Source: Vesta saturnalis
Lineage: Eukaryota > Arthropoda > Insecta > Coleoptera > Lampyridae
DNA length: 64,000 nt
Direction of reading: 5' to 3'
Assembly (NCBI GenBank): GCA_036346205.1
Contig: JARFJB010001598.1
Location: 1,311,001-1,375,000 of the forward strand
Shown one piece after another: positions 25,305 through 37,880 of the stretch. The position numbers and the translations under genes were made by a program. The notes beneath the pieces are model-generated. The model did no database searches and was not told where the DNA came from. It saw only the letters and a list, made by a program, of their open reading frames with translations. How positions within the stretch are numbered: position 1 is the first letter of the stretch; every line of letters starts with the position of its first letter.

Positions 25305-25390
25305 ATGTATTCATCAATTTCCGTAGTGTGCTACCTACAATATTTGCGTAGAGAATCAGGTGTTCTGCCGAAACGGGCGTGACGAATTGT

Positions 25391-27136
25391 TGAAAATTTC
25401 TATACGCGCACTCTTGATGTAAAAATGTCACTGATTTAATAATTCATAATGTAGCGCAAATCCAAAGGGATCTTTGTTTGGTACATTGAGACTTGAGACC
25501 TAAATGTAGGGCTTGTTACGGAAGAATGCATATTTTTAAAATTAAGATTTCGTTCAATAATTAATGAGACTGTTCCAACGTAAATTAATGTTTCTCGTTT
25601 TTTTTATTACTTTTGAAAGACGGGGGTGGGTTTTCGGGAGTAGACATGGTTAGTTGGACACCAGTGGGGAAGGCAGTTGTTGTTGAAATTTTGATTAAGG
25701 CGGACGCTTTGATTTATTTTAATTAGAAACTCCCGTTGTAAACCTATAAATATTTTGTCGTGTACCTTTTAGCAAAACTAAAACGTTAATTCGTTCTTTT
25801 CTTTTTGTGTATGTTTTAATGTAAGTTTTTTCCAAAAATTAATCGCCGCGGCGCCGAGTTTTAAACCGCGTATCTTAACTCGTCGTGTTGGTGGTAGTGT
25901 TTTTGGGTGTTAGTTTTAATGTGTTTTTCAAATATTAATCTATAAATAACAGTTACCTTTTTTGAAGTTAAACCGCGTATATTAACGATTTGTGTCTGTG
26001 ATCAATTAAAGGAATTCAAGTGTTAGTAGGTATTTTTATATAAATGAAAGCTCGCAACAATTAATTTTACAAGCCTATGTAACTTATTAATAATCAAACA
26101 TTACCTTGCAAAGGTATCTCATTCGCACGCGGACAGATTAAGCTGAGATCTGCTAAAATAAAAGACAGTACAGGGCTCCCTCACTCTTGTATTTGGGTGA
26201 ATTAGCATTGTTGTTTATATTTATATTTGTGTAGAGGTGGTCCTGGCGAACGGGTACAGGATAATCCTTGGTTACTAATTGTAATAGGCAATTGCCAAGT
26301 GGTTACATACTCTCGAGTCCAGATGACCATTAAACACCTCGAATTTTATTTTGATCGTTGTATAGATGAATGTGTAACCTAAGAAAGGCGCGCTGTATTT
26401 TTCTAACTCTATTTTCTTTTGTCCTTGCCTTTACCTTATTATCACCTGTGCAATTTTACTGTTGTTGTATTTTATATGTACCGTAATTTGTCTTATTGTT
26501 TTATGTGCTTATTTACTTAAAGACCGGCATGATTGGTTTTAAAGGGCCACATGTTTGGTATTACGATTTTTATTCTGATTATTTATGACACAATTGTGGG
26601 CGTGACTACATGGTTTTTTTATTGTGTTTCTGTGTAACTAAACTGCGTTTTATTTATTTTTCTCTTAATGTTATAATTTTGTACGCACTTTAACCTGATT
26701 TAATGGTGTTTTGTTATATATTTAACCCTTTCATTGTTTTTTTGTGTTATTTGATTTATTAATGTACTTGTACAATTACTTATTTATGAATAAAGTGGGT
26801 TTTATTGATTGTTCTTTCCCACAATAGTACATTAACGGACTGAACCACCATTGTGTAAAGTTCGTTAATTTTAATTTGAGTATTTTCATTGTTTATCTGC
26901 GCCACATTCTTTTGATCAGATTTGACGTTTGTGAGTAATTAAATATCAGACTTGTAAATAAATTCTAATATTTTAATTATTACCAGGAAAGTCAATGTAA
27001 GGCAAGCAATTAATTTGAGTAATAGTAACATTGTTGTCAGTAAAGTCATCAGTTAGCGATTGTGTTCTTGAATTTGCATTTTTGCAAATAAGTTCAAATT
27101 ACACTTTTCAAGATAGGTTACCTGGGGGACTCTATA
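25391..27136 (+). repeat. LTR-like direct repeat, copy 1
   Basis: Begins TGAAAATTTC and ends near ACCTGGGGGACTCTATA. It is matched by the copy at 28402-34915 (shared marks: GAATGCATATTTTTAAAATT, CTGTTCCAACGTAAATTAAT, CATGATTGGTTTTAAAGGGC). Reversed, its end resembles the Gypsy LTRs (GGTACCCTAT), so it belongs to the same LTR family in the opposite orientation. No primer site follows it. Confidence 0.72.
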
Positions 27137-28401
27137 AAGTCATTAAAGTGATGTTCAATTCTGCCTTGAAACTCTTGACGTGAATTTACGTCTGTAGCAT
27201 AGACTTTTTCCTTAAGATACAACCAAACTATGTAGTCCAAAGGTCTAATCGTCAAAATGGGTATAAAATTATTTTTTAAAACCCTGTCTTGAATACGGAT
27301 GCCGTTTCGAAAGTTTTTTACTAATCAAACCCAACTTATTTTGCAGTGTTCTACCTATCCTAGGAACAGGGCCACCCTTTTTTCAAACACCCTATAGAAG
27401 GGACATTTTTTGACGCTGCCCGTTTAAAAAAGAAAGGTTCCAAATCGAGTACTAGAGCTCCAAATTGCTCTAAATGAGCTCTAAATGATAGAATTGGCCA
27501 TATCACGAAAATACAATTGGCGTCGCTAGCTTGAGGATAATCTAAGGTGTAACTTAATATCTGGTATCGAGATTCCGAATTGTTTGTGTCACTGAATATA
27601 CCCAGTATCCCATTAAAAATTTATATTTTGGTTACTTTCTATAATGAATTCTCATTATATTATATGGGGCTGATATATAATTTGTTTCGGTTTTATTTCA
27701 TCTAATTAGATAAGATTTTTTGAATCACTAAATTATATCTTTTAGTATTTATTTAAGGCATCGTAATTTTCAGCTAATTAATTGTTAACACATACAAATT
27801 GCTTAATTATAGAAGTCTCTCTATTTAAAGAATGATGTGTATAAAGTAGATAAAAATTGCTAATTTGCTAAACGATGAGTAACAAAAGTCATTAGGTGTG
27901 TTCATTTTTTTTTTTTTTTGTAGGTGGAAATATTAAACGATTTTGTCTATTAATTTTTACGTTTAGAAAATGAATTTAATGGCGCCAATTAAAAATTAAA
28001 ACTAAAAAATTTTACTACTAATTGATAACCATCTTCTAGTAAAAATAAAATTTAAGCCAGTTTTGAAGTGTGTACCATCTATGACAAAATCGATTCTTCT
28101 AAATGTTACCGAATATTAAAACCAGAAGTGATACCAGATACGTACATAAACAACTCACAAACCTTATTCTACCTTGGGCTGTATACCCCTATAGTCGTGA
28201 AACTTGTAGGTAGCGGACGGCGAAAATTTTACTATTGTAATAAAAGTTTATCAAATCGCTATTGTTACCGCGATAGAAAAGATAGTGGATTTTTAATATC
28301 TTGATAATACGTCGTAATTTGCTAATGTTTTCAAAATATTTTATTTATATATTTTTATGTAAGAAATGTGAGAATTTATATAACTGATATTTGGTTAGGG
28401 T
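27137..28401. other. Stretch between LTR-like repeats with a transposase fragment
   Basis: On the minus strand at about 27300-27137 a Tc1/mariner-type transposase C-terminal piece can be read: RPLDYIVWLYLKEKVYATDV then NSRQEFQGRIEHHFND, including the third Asp. It is cut off on both sides. The remaining ~1.1 kb holds no gag, pol or other family I recognise; a 78-codon plus-strand frame at 28068-28304 resembles nothing known and may be chance. Confidence 0.6.
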
Positions 28402-29643
28402 TGAAAATTTCTTATGCGCCGATTCTTAATGTAAAAATGTCACTAGTTTAGTAAGTAATTGTGTCGGTACAGACCGCGTTCAAAAGATATCTTTGTTTGG
28501 TACTTGGAAACTCGAGAGCTAAATGTTGGATTTCTTACGGACGAATGCATATTTTTAAAATTAAGATGTCGTGCAATAATATTAATATGAAACTGTTCCA
28601 ACGTAAATTAATGTTTCTTGTTTTTATATTACCTTTGAAAAATGGGGGTTAATTGCGGGAGTAAAGATAGTTAGGTTTGAAATCGGGGGAAAGTTAGTTA
28701 CATTGAGTGTGAATCGAGCCAGATCGATTCATTGTAAACCGGTTGTCTTTAAAAATATTTCGTGCGTGTACATTTTCTTTTAAATTAGCCAACATTAATT
28801 TGTCTTTTCTTTCGTATGTTAGTTTAATGTGTTTTTCAAATATTAATCTATAAATAACAGTCACTCTTTTTGAAGTTAAACTGCGTATGTTAACAAGTTG
28901 TGTCTGTGATCAATTCAAGGAATATTCAAGTGTAAGTAGGTATTTTTATATATATTAAGGCAGGCAGCAAATGATTATACAAGCCTATATAACCTATTAA
29001 AAAAATCGAGTATTGCGTTGCTAAGGTATCTTATTCGCACGCGGGCTCCTTAAACTGAAAAATGAAAAATAGTACAGGGCTCCCACACTCTGGTATTGGT
29101 GTGAATTAGCATTGTTGGTTGTTGTTTATATTTATATTTGTGTAGAGGTGAGGCATACGGGTACAGGATACCGCTCTGGTGATTAATTGTAATGTGCAAT
29201 TGCCGAGTGTGTACCGGCTGTCCCAAATTCGAGGGCAAGCATGGGGATCTCGCTTATTATAAGAGATTGGATATAGGTTTAAATTCGGCACTTTTGCTAA
29301 ATTCGATGCCGAGTAATAATCTGAAAAGAAATTTAAGCTAACTCGAATGGATTTGGTTTTATGCTCAAAAAACTAAAAATTTCGAATTTTGTTTTTCGCG
29401 TTTGGCTACCTTATTATTAGGAATTTTCAAAATTCGATTAAACATTATTAAGGCAACTTTTTACGCACAATACTAATACGGTATTAAAAATATTATGCGA
29501 CGTTTTGTTTATTCTGAACCATCATCAGGTTTATTTTTTCTTATCGGGTTAAGACATATTTTTATGGCGTTGGATGGAGAATGTTATGCTGATTTTAGCA
29601 ATATATAACACTTCATGGTTTGATCGACTGCGAACTAAAATAC

Positions 29644-30216
29644 TGTCACAATAGTGATCTTAATTGTCAATATTCAATATTCATTACGTGTAATTACTCA
29701 TTTATAAGTATTAATCATTATCCACAACGTAAGGGAAGTTACATCAGCTTTCTAAGGAAATAATTAAATCATTAAATAAGTCACTATCAGTAGATGTCCT
29801 CATCGTATTTTCCCTAATAGCGGATATTGGTTTCCTAAGACCCTGACACGACCGTCTGTGTCATTATCAATGGGCCTTGGTCCCACAGGAAGAACGTCCA
29901 ATTACCCTCCTATAAATAGTAGTACTGGATCATGTATGGCATCATTAATATTATATCATTCATTCAATAATTAGTATAGACATTGTTATTTGTACCACTG
30001 GGTACTGATTGTTAATTATTAAGTATCAGTTGTAAACAGTCACTCAAAGTTTCCAAAGATGGCCAGCAGTAGTATTATGTAAAATTACTTTTATTTTTAT
30101 TATATTATTTTTAACGCTTACTGACTTTGTACCGACTCTACCAACTAACCCAACAAACGATCCTAAAATGCCATAATGGCACGTCACGCCTTACGCCCCA
30201 AACCACAGCCGTGACA
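29644..30216 (+). repeat. 5' LTR of the env-bearing retroelement
   Basis: 573 bp, starts TGTCACAATAGTGATC and ends CACAGCCGTGACA. Differs from the 3' LTR mainly by small indels. Short terminal inverted repeat TGTCAC...GTGACA. Confidence 0.92.
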
Positions 30217-30876
30217 TTTGGTGGAGGTGCCGTATCAGTGAGCATACCTTGTCACTGTTATTTCGAGGATGCCGAAGAAACAATTTATCCACGATATAAT
30301 TGTATGGATAAAAGTGTTGAATTTTCAAAACAACAAGTGATTCCAGCAGCTTGGTCAAGATTTACTGGTTTAACGCTGCCAGGATGGAATAATCCCATTC
30401 TAAAATTCGACACACTCACAGATTGTTTGAACGACCGATGGTTAATCACCCAATTTCCTGAAACGAATACTCCGTACACAACCTACGTTATTTTCCTAAA
30501 TCTTACCACAATTATAATCCTTTCAATAATCTTTCCTTATTTTTCCTACAAACTCGAAAGACAATCCTTAAGAAATTGCATGCAATCACAAAATGTTGCA
30601 CGCAACCCTATAAACGAGAAGTGGATATTGAAAAGTTAAATCATCCAAGAAGAGAATTTACAACAATTACCACCAACACCCACAACGTTAACAACGGAAA
30701 ACGACTATCTACAGCCCATTGTACCAGTCCGACGACCGAATGCACCCTTAACAGCCGAGAATCCAACTGCCAGCAATGAAGTAAACACATTGTCACCACA
30801 ACCAAGTTTTAACAATGACATTAGACTGAATAGAAAAGAACCGCAATATGTGAAACTAAATCGCGTAGTGACATGA
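30217..30876 (+). pseudogene. env-like C-terminal remnant
   Basis: After a short leader piece (TTTGGTGGAGGTGCC) the sequence goes straight into the late part of an envelope-like gene. A Cys-containing stretch (IPCHCYF) is followed by a segment ending in a clear membrane span (VIFLNLTTIIILSIIFPYF), then a basic and later Pro/Thr-rich cytoplasmic tail that continues, after a frameshift near 30640, to a stop at 30876. The upstream open frame actually begins inside the LTR, so the first ~30 codons are not env. Everything before the C-terminal env part is deleted. It is an old retroelement remnant and cannot make a complete protein. Confidence 0.6.
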
Positions 30877-31285
30877 CAAATGTGTAGTGACAGATAAACA
30901 ATTGACTTACCACTAATAGTGATTAATCCAATAATTAATAACTGATGTGAATCACTACTTTCTTCAAACATTGCACAAACACTAACTAATGCGAACTTTT
31001 TTTTTATCATTATCAAGTGTTTGTGGTTTTTTGTAAATCCTGTGTTAGTTATATAACACAACTTATGTAAATTTTAATCTTATATTTTATTTTATAGTTT
31101 TTTATGTACAGGGTGAACGAAAAATATTGGATAAATACCAACACGTTTTTCTTTCACTCTAACTTGAACCATACAAGTTCCAGCTTGTGGCGAAACGATC
31201 CTCGAGTGACCCTAATTTTTCTATGTTAGCGAATTATTTATATGTAATCGCTCGAGGACGAGCTCTTCTTGTGGGCCGGGAGAAA

Positions 31286-31864
31286 TGTCACAATAGTGAT
31301 CTTAATTGTCAATATTCAATATTCATTACGTGTAATTACTCATTATATAAGTATTAATCATTATCCACAACTTAAGGGAAGTTACATCAGCTTTCTAGAG
31401 GAAATAATTAAATCATTAAATAAGTCACTATCAGTAGATGTCCTCATCGTATTTTCCCTAATAGCGGATATTGGTTTCCTAAGACCCTGACACGTACCGT
31501 CTGTGTCATTATCAATGGGCCTTGGTCCCACAGGAAGAACGTCACAATTACCTCTCCTATAAATAGTAGTACTGGATCATGTATGGCATCATTCAATTAC
31601 TATTATTCATTCAATAATTAGTATAGACATTGTTATTTGTACCACTGGGTACTGATTGTTAATTATTAAGTATCAGTTGTGTAAACAGTCACTCAAAGTT
31701 TCCAAAGATGACCAGCAGTAGTATTATGTAAGAATTACTTTTATTTTATTATATTATTTTTAACGCTTACTGACTTTGTACCGACTCTACCAATAACCCA
31801 ACAAACGATCCTAAAATGCCATAATGGCAGTCACGCCTTACGCCCCCAAACCACAGCCGTGACA
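31286..31864 (+). repeat. 3' LTR of the env-bearing retroelement
   Basis: 579 bp, same ends as the 5' LTR, immediately preceded by a purine tract and followed by the ATAC duplication. The 410 bases between the env stop and this LTR show no coding signal. Confidence 0.92.
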
Positions 31865-32015
31865 ATACTCTAACTAAATATTAAATTATCACGATACCCA
31901 TGAATCAAACAAAACTCAGGAGTTGGCTTTTGTCATGTCATTTTCTAATTGTAAAAGGGTAATAACTGCAAGATCCTTCGTGTTAGTGGCTTTAAAATTT
32001 GCAAGTTTCTTTAGA

Positions 32016-33165
32016 ATGTTGTCAAATTCAGAAAAACGAGACATGATAAGGATATTTTATAGCTGCAATAGAAATGGTGTCAGAGCAGAACAAAGATATT
32101 TAGAGGAATATCCGGAGAGGCAGCAACCAAACTAGAGATATTTTTTAAAATTAGACCAAAATTTGCGAGAATTTGGATGTTTTCAGAAACCTAGAAATGC
32201 GTATGGTAGCAGACTAGACAGAGATGCCGAAGAAGAAATATTACATCAGGTACTATTTGTTAGTATTATACTAATTATAAGAATTTCCACTCACTGCTAA
32301 TTTCAGCAGACATTTTTTTTGGAGAGTTATGACTTTATGTTATCCATCTTAGGTTCAAAAAATCCTTCAACATCTACCAGAGAAATAGAGCAAACTATTG
32401 AAGTGCCAAAACGACAGTTTGGCGAGTGTTAAAGCAACACCGTTATAAACCATTTAAGTTACACGTTAGTCAAACTCTTCGGCCTGGGGACGATATGAGA
32501 CGGTTGGATTTTGTAACCAACTTAATACCAAAATGCTGGAAAATCGCAACTTTCTCAATCAAATAATTTGGACGGATGAGTGTAATTTTTCCACTAATGG
32601 AATGGTTAATCGTAATAACGAGCACTACTGGTCCGTTGAAAATCCACGAATTAAGAGGCAAATGCGAGGACAAGGCCACCGGTCCTTTAATGTGTGGTTG
32701 GAATCTGGAAGGATAGGCTCCTTGGCCCAATTATTTACGAAGGCATTCTAACGTCTCAACGCTACCTCGCATTTCTAACACACGAAATATCAGACCTTTT
32801 GGATGATGTTCCGCTAAACGAAAGATGGACTCTGGCGGCAAATGGGCGAAGCTCCTCCTCATAATGCTGCGATAATAAGTGAATATCTTAACGGCGAATT
32901 TCCTGATAAATGGATGGGAAATAGGGGACCACTTAGGTGGCCAGCAAGAAGTCCAGATTTAACCCTTTAGATTACTTCCTCTGGGGCTATTTAAAAATAT
33001 GATTTATAAGACGCCACCGCAAAATATAGAAGAACTCTAGAATAGGGTTGTTAATGAACTTCGTCAAATTTCCAGGTGAACCATTCAAAGAAGCGTAAAC
33101 AATTGTAGAAGAAGAATTCGTTACTGTATTCAAGAAGGAGGAAACTTGTTCCAACATTTATTATA
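32016..33165 (+). pseudogene. Tc1/mariner-type transposase, inactivated
   Basis: The N-terminal region reads MLSNSEKRDMIRIFYSCNRN then RAEQRYLEEYPER, typical of the DD41D-like branch. Further on are STREIEQTIEVPK, IIWTDECNFSTNGMVNRNNE (first Asp), LLDDVPLNERWTLAANG, and WPARSPDLT...DYFLWGYLK. At the second catalytic position the usual QDGAP is AANGR, so Asp has become Asn. Several frameshifts and stops are also present, and a one-codon loss removes part of the third motif. It supplies the identity of the surrounding inverted-repeat element. Confidence 0.83.
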
Positions 33166-35192
33166 ATAATTTTTGTTTGTTTGTCTGTGTAATTATTTTG
33201 TTGTTACCTATCGATAAATTTGCGTTGTCGCTATTATGATCGTGTTACATAGACCTACTTGTTTGAGTTGTTTGTTAATGTTTTTTTTAATTGTTTAACT
33301 GTTTTATATTTTTTGGATGTTCTAACGAGTTTAACAAATTAAATAAGTAGAGCTACTGTAATTATTCCTTGCTGGATCCAAGAAGGCGGAATCTTGTTCT
33401 TCGTATTTTTCTCATTATTTTAGTTCGCAGTCGATCAAACCATAAAGTGTTATATATTGCTAAACTCAGCAACAACATAAAAATATATCTTAACCCCCAT
33501 AAGAAAAAATAAACCTGATGATGGTTCAGAATAAACGAAACGTCACATAATATTTTTAATACCGTATTAGTATTGTGCGTAAAAAGGTGCCTTAATAATG
33601 TTTAATCGAATTTTGAAAATTCCTAATAATAAGGTGGCCAAACGAGAAAAACGAAAATCGAAATTTTTAGATCTTTGAGCATAAAACCAAATCCATTCGA
33701 GTTAGCTCAAATTTCTTTTCAGATTATTACTCGGCATCGAATTTAGCAAAAGTGCCGAATTTAAACCTATATCCAAGCTCTTATAATAAGCGAGATCCCC
33801 ATGCTTGCCCTCGAATTTGGGACAGCCTGTACATACTTCCGGGCTCAGATGACCATTAAACACCTCGAATTCTATTTTTATTGTTTTTATTGTTGTATAG
33901 ATGAATGTATAACCTGAGAAAGGAGCGCTTTATTTTTCTAACGCCCTCAATTTTATATATCGGTCACGATGTGGGGATCTATTTATAACTTACTCTTGTA
34001 AGACTTTGTTTTAATGAGTTTTTTTTTTTGTATCAATTTGAAGTAGAATTATTTGCCTGCGAACTAATTTTTCTTTATATGTAATTTCTTGTAACTGGAC
34101 TTACGTATATTGTGCTTTAGTGGTTACTAAACAATTGTGTACGTGTAAATTCCTTGTCTATTTTCTTTTGTCCTTGCCTTTACCGTATTATCACATGCGC
34201 AATTTTACTGATGTATTTTATATGTACCGTAATTTGCTTTATTGTTTTATGTGCTTATTTACTGAAAGACCGGCATGATTGGTTTTAAAGGGCCACATGT
34301 TTGGTATTATGATTTTTTTATTTTGATTATTTATGACACATTTGTGGGTGTGACTACATGGGGTTTCTTTTTTTTTTGTGTTTCTGTGTAACTAAACTGC
34401 TTTTTATTCATTTTCTCTTCATTTAACCCTTTCTCTGTTTTTTTTTTTTTTTTGTGTTATTTGATTTATTAACGTACTTGTGCAATTACTTATTTATGAA
34501 TAATGTGGGTTTTATTGGTGGTTCTTTCTCACACTAGTACATTAACGGGCTGAACCACCATTGCGCAAAGCTCGTTGATTTTAATTTGAGTAGTTTCGTT
34601 GTTTTTTACCTGCCCCTCATGATGCAACACTTACCTCGCCCAGCCTATCTAATTCAGATAGCACTAGACGGCCACTTCATTTGATCAGATTTGAGGTTTG
34701 CGAGTAATTAAATATCAGACCTGTAAATAAATTCTAATCTTTTAATTATTGTCAGGAAAGTCCATGTAAGGCAAGCAATCAATTTGAGTAATAGTAACAT
34801 TATTGTCAGTCAAGTTAAGATAAATCACTTAGCGATTGATTTGTTCTTGAGTTTGCATTATTGCAAGTAAGATCAAATTACGCTTTTCGAGATAGGGTAC
34901 CTGGGGGGCGCTACAAACTTGTAAGATCACGAGTCCCCACTGGACCGATCATTTTGTAATTGTAATAATTTTATTTCGTTTCAATGAAATTAAGGTTATA
35001 ATTTGTAATGAAATTAATGCGCTTAAAAGCAATTAACGTAAATATAAAAATTATAAATAACTTTATGTAATTAGAATTAAAAAAATGTCGAATAGTTTGT
35101 TTTTTTTAATTTTCAGACGTACTTTGAATAATATAAATTTGTTTGATTATGTTTGCAATTTTGCTTTGATTTACGCTTACTATTGATGTATG

Positions 35193-35196
<4 letters not shown>

Positions 35197-35244
<48 letters not shown>
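35197..35244. repeat. (TA)n microsatellite
   Basis: About 22 TA units, flanked by TATGTA variants. Confidence 0.97.
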
Positions 35245-35248
<4 letters not shown>

Positions 35249-35849
35249 ATTTATGTAATTTATACTATAAGTTACTGTGTGGACACTTAGCATCATTAAA
35301 TTTGTCTGGCCATGAGTCACCACTGGACAGATTATGTTATAATTAATTAGCAATGATCCAATTCTATTTCAATTAAATTAGACCCTGGTAATCTTGTTGC
35401 ATAAATTATCGAAGCGTTAATCTTATGCATCAAAACAAATGTTTGATTGAGAATACAGATATAATTGTATAATTGATCTCTATAAATAAAGGTAATGACG
35501 TCTCCACTTGCTAGTCAGGGTCCTTGAACTTTTGCCTTGGCTCACCCATGCAACTAAATCACCCCACATTCGTTTGCTTCTTAACTTGATCAGTCCACAC
35601 TCGGTTTGATTTCAGGTTAGGCTACGTGACATTGGGCGACAAACTTCCGGTTCTGGACTAGGTTAATGAACTTAGAGTGTCTAGGCTAAAGTCAATGCCC
35701 CGAAGATATTAATGAAGCCGGAATCTGATTTGTTATGGTTGGATTAGTGGGTTTGCTCCTAGACAGTCTATGATCTTGAACAGGTCAACGAAACTCCGAT
35801 TTATATCTTGATCAGGTCAATGAATTTTGAGTTTGTTCTCAAAGTCTAA

Positions 35850-35995
35850 GTCAGTCTCTCTGCTCCCTCTCCCTACCGCCCCTTTTTTCTTCCTCTTTCT
35901 CTCCTGCCCTGCAGATCCCTACCTCTCCCTCCCCCCTTATTCTTTCCCTTTCTTTTTCTCACTCCCCCTCTATCTGTCCCACCCTCACACACGTA
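35850..35995 (+). repeat. Polypyrimidine tract
   Basis: Nearly 150 bases almost wholly C and T on the plus strand (for example TCTCTGCTCCCTCTCCCTAC). Such mirror-like tracts can form triplex structures. The 73-codon frame across it is a composition artefact. Confidence 0.85.
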
Positions 35996-36355
35996 ATTTC
36001 CTATGGTGTTATTTTTCTCTTATTCATGTAAATGTCTGTATGAATTAGAAATTGGCCGGTAATAAAATTCGGGTTTTATATATTCAGATGTTAGCAAATT
36101 ATTATAAATAGAAATAAAATTTTAGTATTTGAAGTTGGTGAATGTACATATTCCATTATTACAATTAATCATAAATCGTAATGTGATTTTAAATTAAGTT
36201 TAAACTGGTTATAATTAATTTCCTGTGAAATAGACATTACGTAGATATAATATTGCTTTCAAACAACGTCACGCATGTTTTAATAACTTATATTAGATCT
36301 GTTTAGTTCAGTCAGTTCATACAGTAGAAAATAATTCTCCAGAAATTTGACGAAA

Positions 36356-36361
<6 letters not shown>

Positions 36362-36401
<40 letters not shown>
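36362..36401. repeat. (TA)n microsatellite
   Basis: About 20 TA units inside one of the A+T repeats. Confidence 0.97.
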
Positions 36402-36406
<5 letters not shown>

Positions 36407-37664
36407 CCTGCGATGCTATATTTCTCTTACACCTGTAAATCTCTATTCAGATGTTAGAAAATAATTATAAGTTTCTTGTAATTACAATTAATTACAAATA
36501 ATTCTGGATTGTTTAAGTTACTTTACAGTAATTAGAAATTTAAAATTAACCATGAATCTGAATGTGAATTCTCAATTAAGTTATACTGATTTTAATTAAT
36601 TTTCTGTGAATTAAAAATTAAGCAAATATAATGTTGCTTTCAAAGAATGTCATGCATGGTTTAATAACTGTTGGTAATTAGTTTGGTTTAGTTTAGTATA
36701 CAGATGAAACTAATTTTCTTGAAATTTTAAGAAATTAATTATACCTTTAATTTCCTATGATGCTTTATTTCTGTTATACATGTCTCTATGTGAATTAGAA
36801 TTCGTGCGGTTGAAATAAAATGTAGGGTTTTATCTGTTCAAATGTTAAAATAATTATAAACAGGAACCAAATTTAAATATTTCAAGTTGGTGAATGTACA
36901 TATTGTATTAGTGATATTAACATCACGTTTCTTATAATTACAGTTAATTTGAAATAATTCCGTATTGTTCAAGTTACTTTACGGTAATTTGATGAAATTA
37001 ATTTCCTGCGATTCTATCTTTTTCTTACACATGTAAATCTCTGTGTGAATTAGAACTCGGCCGTTGAGAATAAAGCTAGTTTTTTTTATCTATGTTAGAA
37101 ATAATTATAAATTGACATAAAATCAAATATTTAAAGTTTATGAATTTGCATATTCTAAAATTTGGTTTTTAACAAAATTATAAAAATAAGACCACCAGTA
37201 TGACAGCGTTCTTAGTGGTCAGAGACGAGAACGCCATGACAGACCACCATACATATTGTATTAAGTTAGTGATATAAATAATTCAAATTTCTTGCAATTT
37301 TAAATAATTATGTATTGTTACTTTCAGCGTCGTGAAATTGTAAGATTACGAGTTGCCACTGGACAGATCACCTTATATTAATTGACCTAATTTTATTTCA
37401 TTTCAATTAAAATAAACTATTAATTGCAATGCAATTGATATACTTACGGGCAATTAATGTAAATGTAGGTAATTGTAAGGCTGTGTGGAGACGCAACTTC
37501 GTTAAATTTGTTAAGACCACTGAACAGATAACGTTATAATTAATTAGAAATAATTTTATTCAATTTCAATTAAATTAGACTATAGTAATATTGTACAATT
37601 CTAATAGATATAATTTTTTTCAATTTATCTCTATAAATAACCGTAATGTAACATAGACTGTTTT

Positions 37665-37723
37665 ATCCCGGAATTCCCATGGGAACGGGTATCACGCGGA
37701 TTAAACCGCGCGCATCAGCTAGT
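37665..37723 (+). mobile_element. Short Helitron-like 3' terminus
   Basis: A perfect short stem (CGCGG-ATTAAA-CCGCG) is followed eight bases later by CTAG and then T, the structure of Helitron 3' ends. Just before it is a second GC-rich palindromic patch (TCCCGGAATTCCCATGGGAA). Both stand out from AT-rich surroundings. No helicase gene is nearby, so at most a fragment of a non-autonomous copy. Confidence 0.4.
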
Positions 37724-37880
37724 ATATGTTTTTATTTCTGTTATGAGCAGACAAAATAAAAACAAAAAAAGCAAAAATTTATCATAAAATAAAAAAAAAA
37801 TTATATAATAAAGATGTTGTGTTTTATAACAATTTTTTATTGTAATAAAATATAAATACAAAAGTTTTCAAATTTGTAAA

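Larger units (their letters stand above)
29644..31864 (+). mobile_element. Internally deleted LTR retroelement
   Basis: Two nearly identical LTRs bound only ~1.1 kb of internal sequence. The 4 bp ATAC precedes the first LTR and follows the second, the duplication size usual for Ty3/Gypsy and retroviruses. A purine tract (GGGCCGGGAGAAA) sits directly before the 3' LTR. gag and pol are missing entirely; only an env-like 3' part remains. High LTR identity points to a fairly recent insertion of an already deleted copy. Confidence 0.9.
29214..33829 (+). mobile_element. Tc1/mariner-superfamily element with ~420 bp TIRs
   Basis: Ends read CCGGCTGTCCCAAATTCGAG on the left and the reverse complement on the right (CTCGAATTTGGGACAGCCTG), flanked by TA at 29212-29213 and 33830-33831. 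The inverted repeats cover 29214-29642 and about 33417-33829. The element is 4616 bp because an LTR retroelement has inserted at the inner edge of its left repeat; without that insert it would be about 2.4 kb. Its transposase pseudogene lies at 32016-33165. Confidence 0.9.
28402..34915 (+). repeat. LTR-like direct repeat, copy 2, interrupted
   Basis: The two parts 28402-29213 and 33832-34915 together give about 1.9 kb matching copy 1. The sequence resumes across the insertion exactly at a duplicated TA (copy 1 reads GGTTACATAC; here TGTA is followed after the insert by TACATAC). The right end is ACCTGGGGGGCGCTACA. Confidence 0.75.
34916..37640. repeat. A+T-rich interspersed tandem repeats
   Basis: Two related modules recur. 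One, with CACTGGACAGAT and TTTCAATTAAATTAGAC-like marks, appears near 34918, 35290, 37330 and 37480. The other, with CTCTTACACATGTAAATCTC and GTGAATTAGAA, appears near 36016, 36423, 36770 and 37022. Copies are diverged and separated by 250-410 bp. A stretch at 35500-35830 has short internal repeats around CTTGATCAGGTCAATGAA. No gene is seen. Confidence 0.65.

Noticed and set aside
28068..28304. 78-codon plus-strand frame
   Set aside because: No recognised domain, no neighbours, and no codon pattern distinguishing it from AT-rich background.
30127..30639. Complete 170-codon envelope-like gene
   Set aside because: Its first ~30 codons are LTR sequence and the frame exists only because of an internal deletion.
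35827..36048. 73-codon Ser/Leu/Phe/Pro protein
   Set aside because: Product of a polypyrimidine tract.
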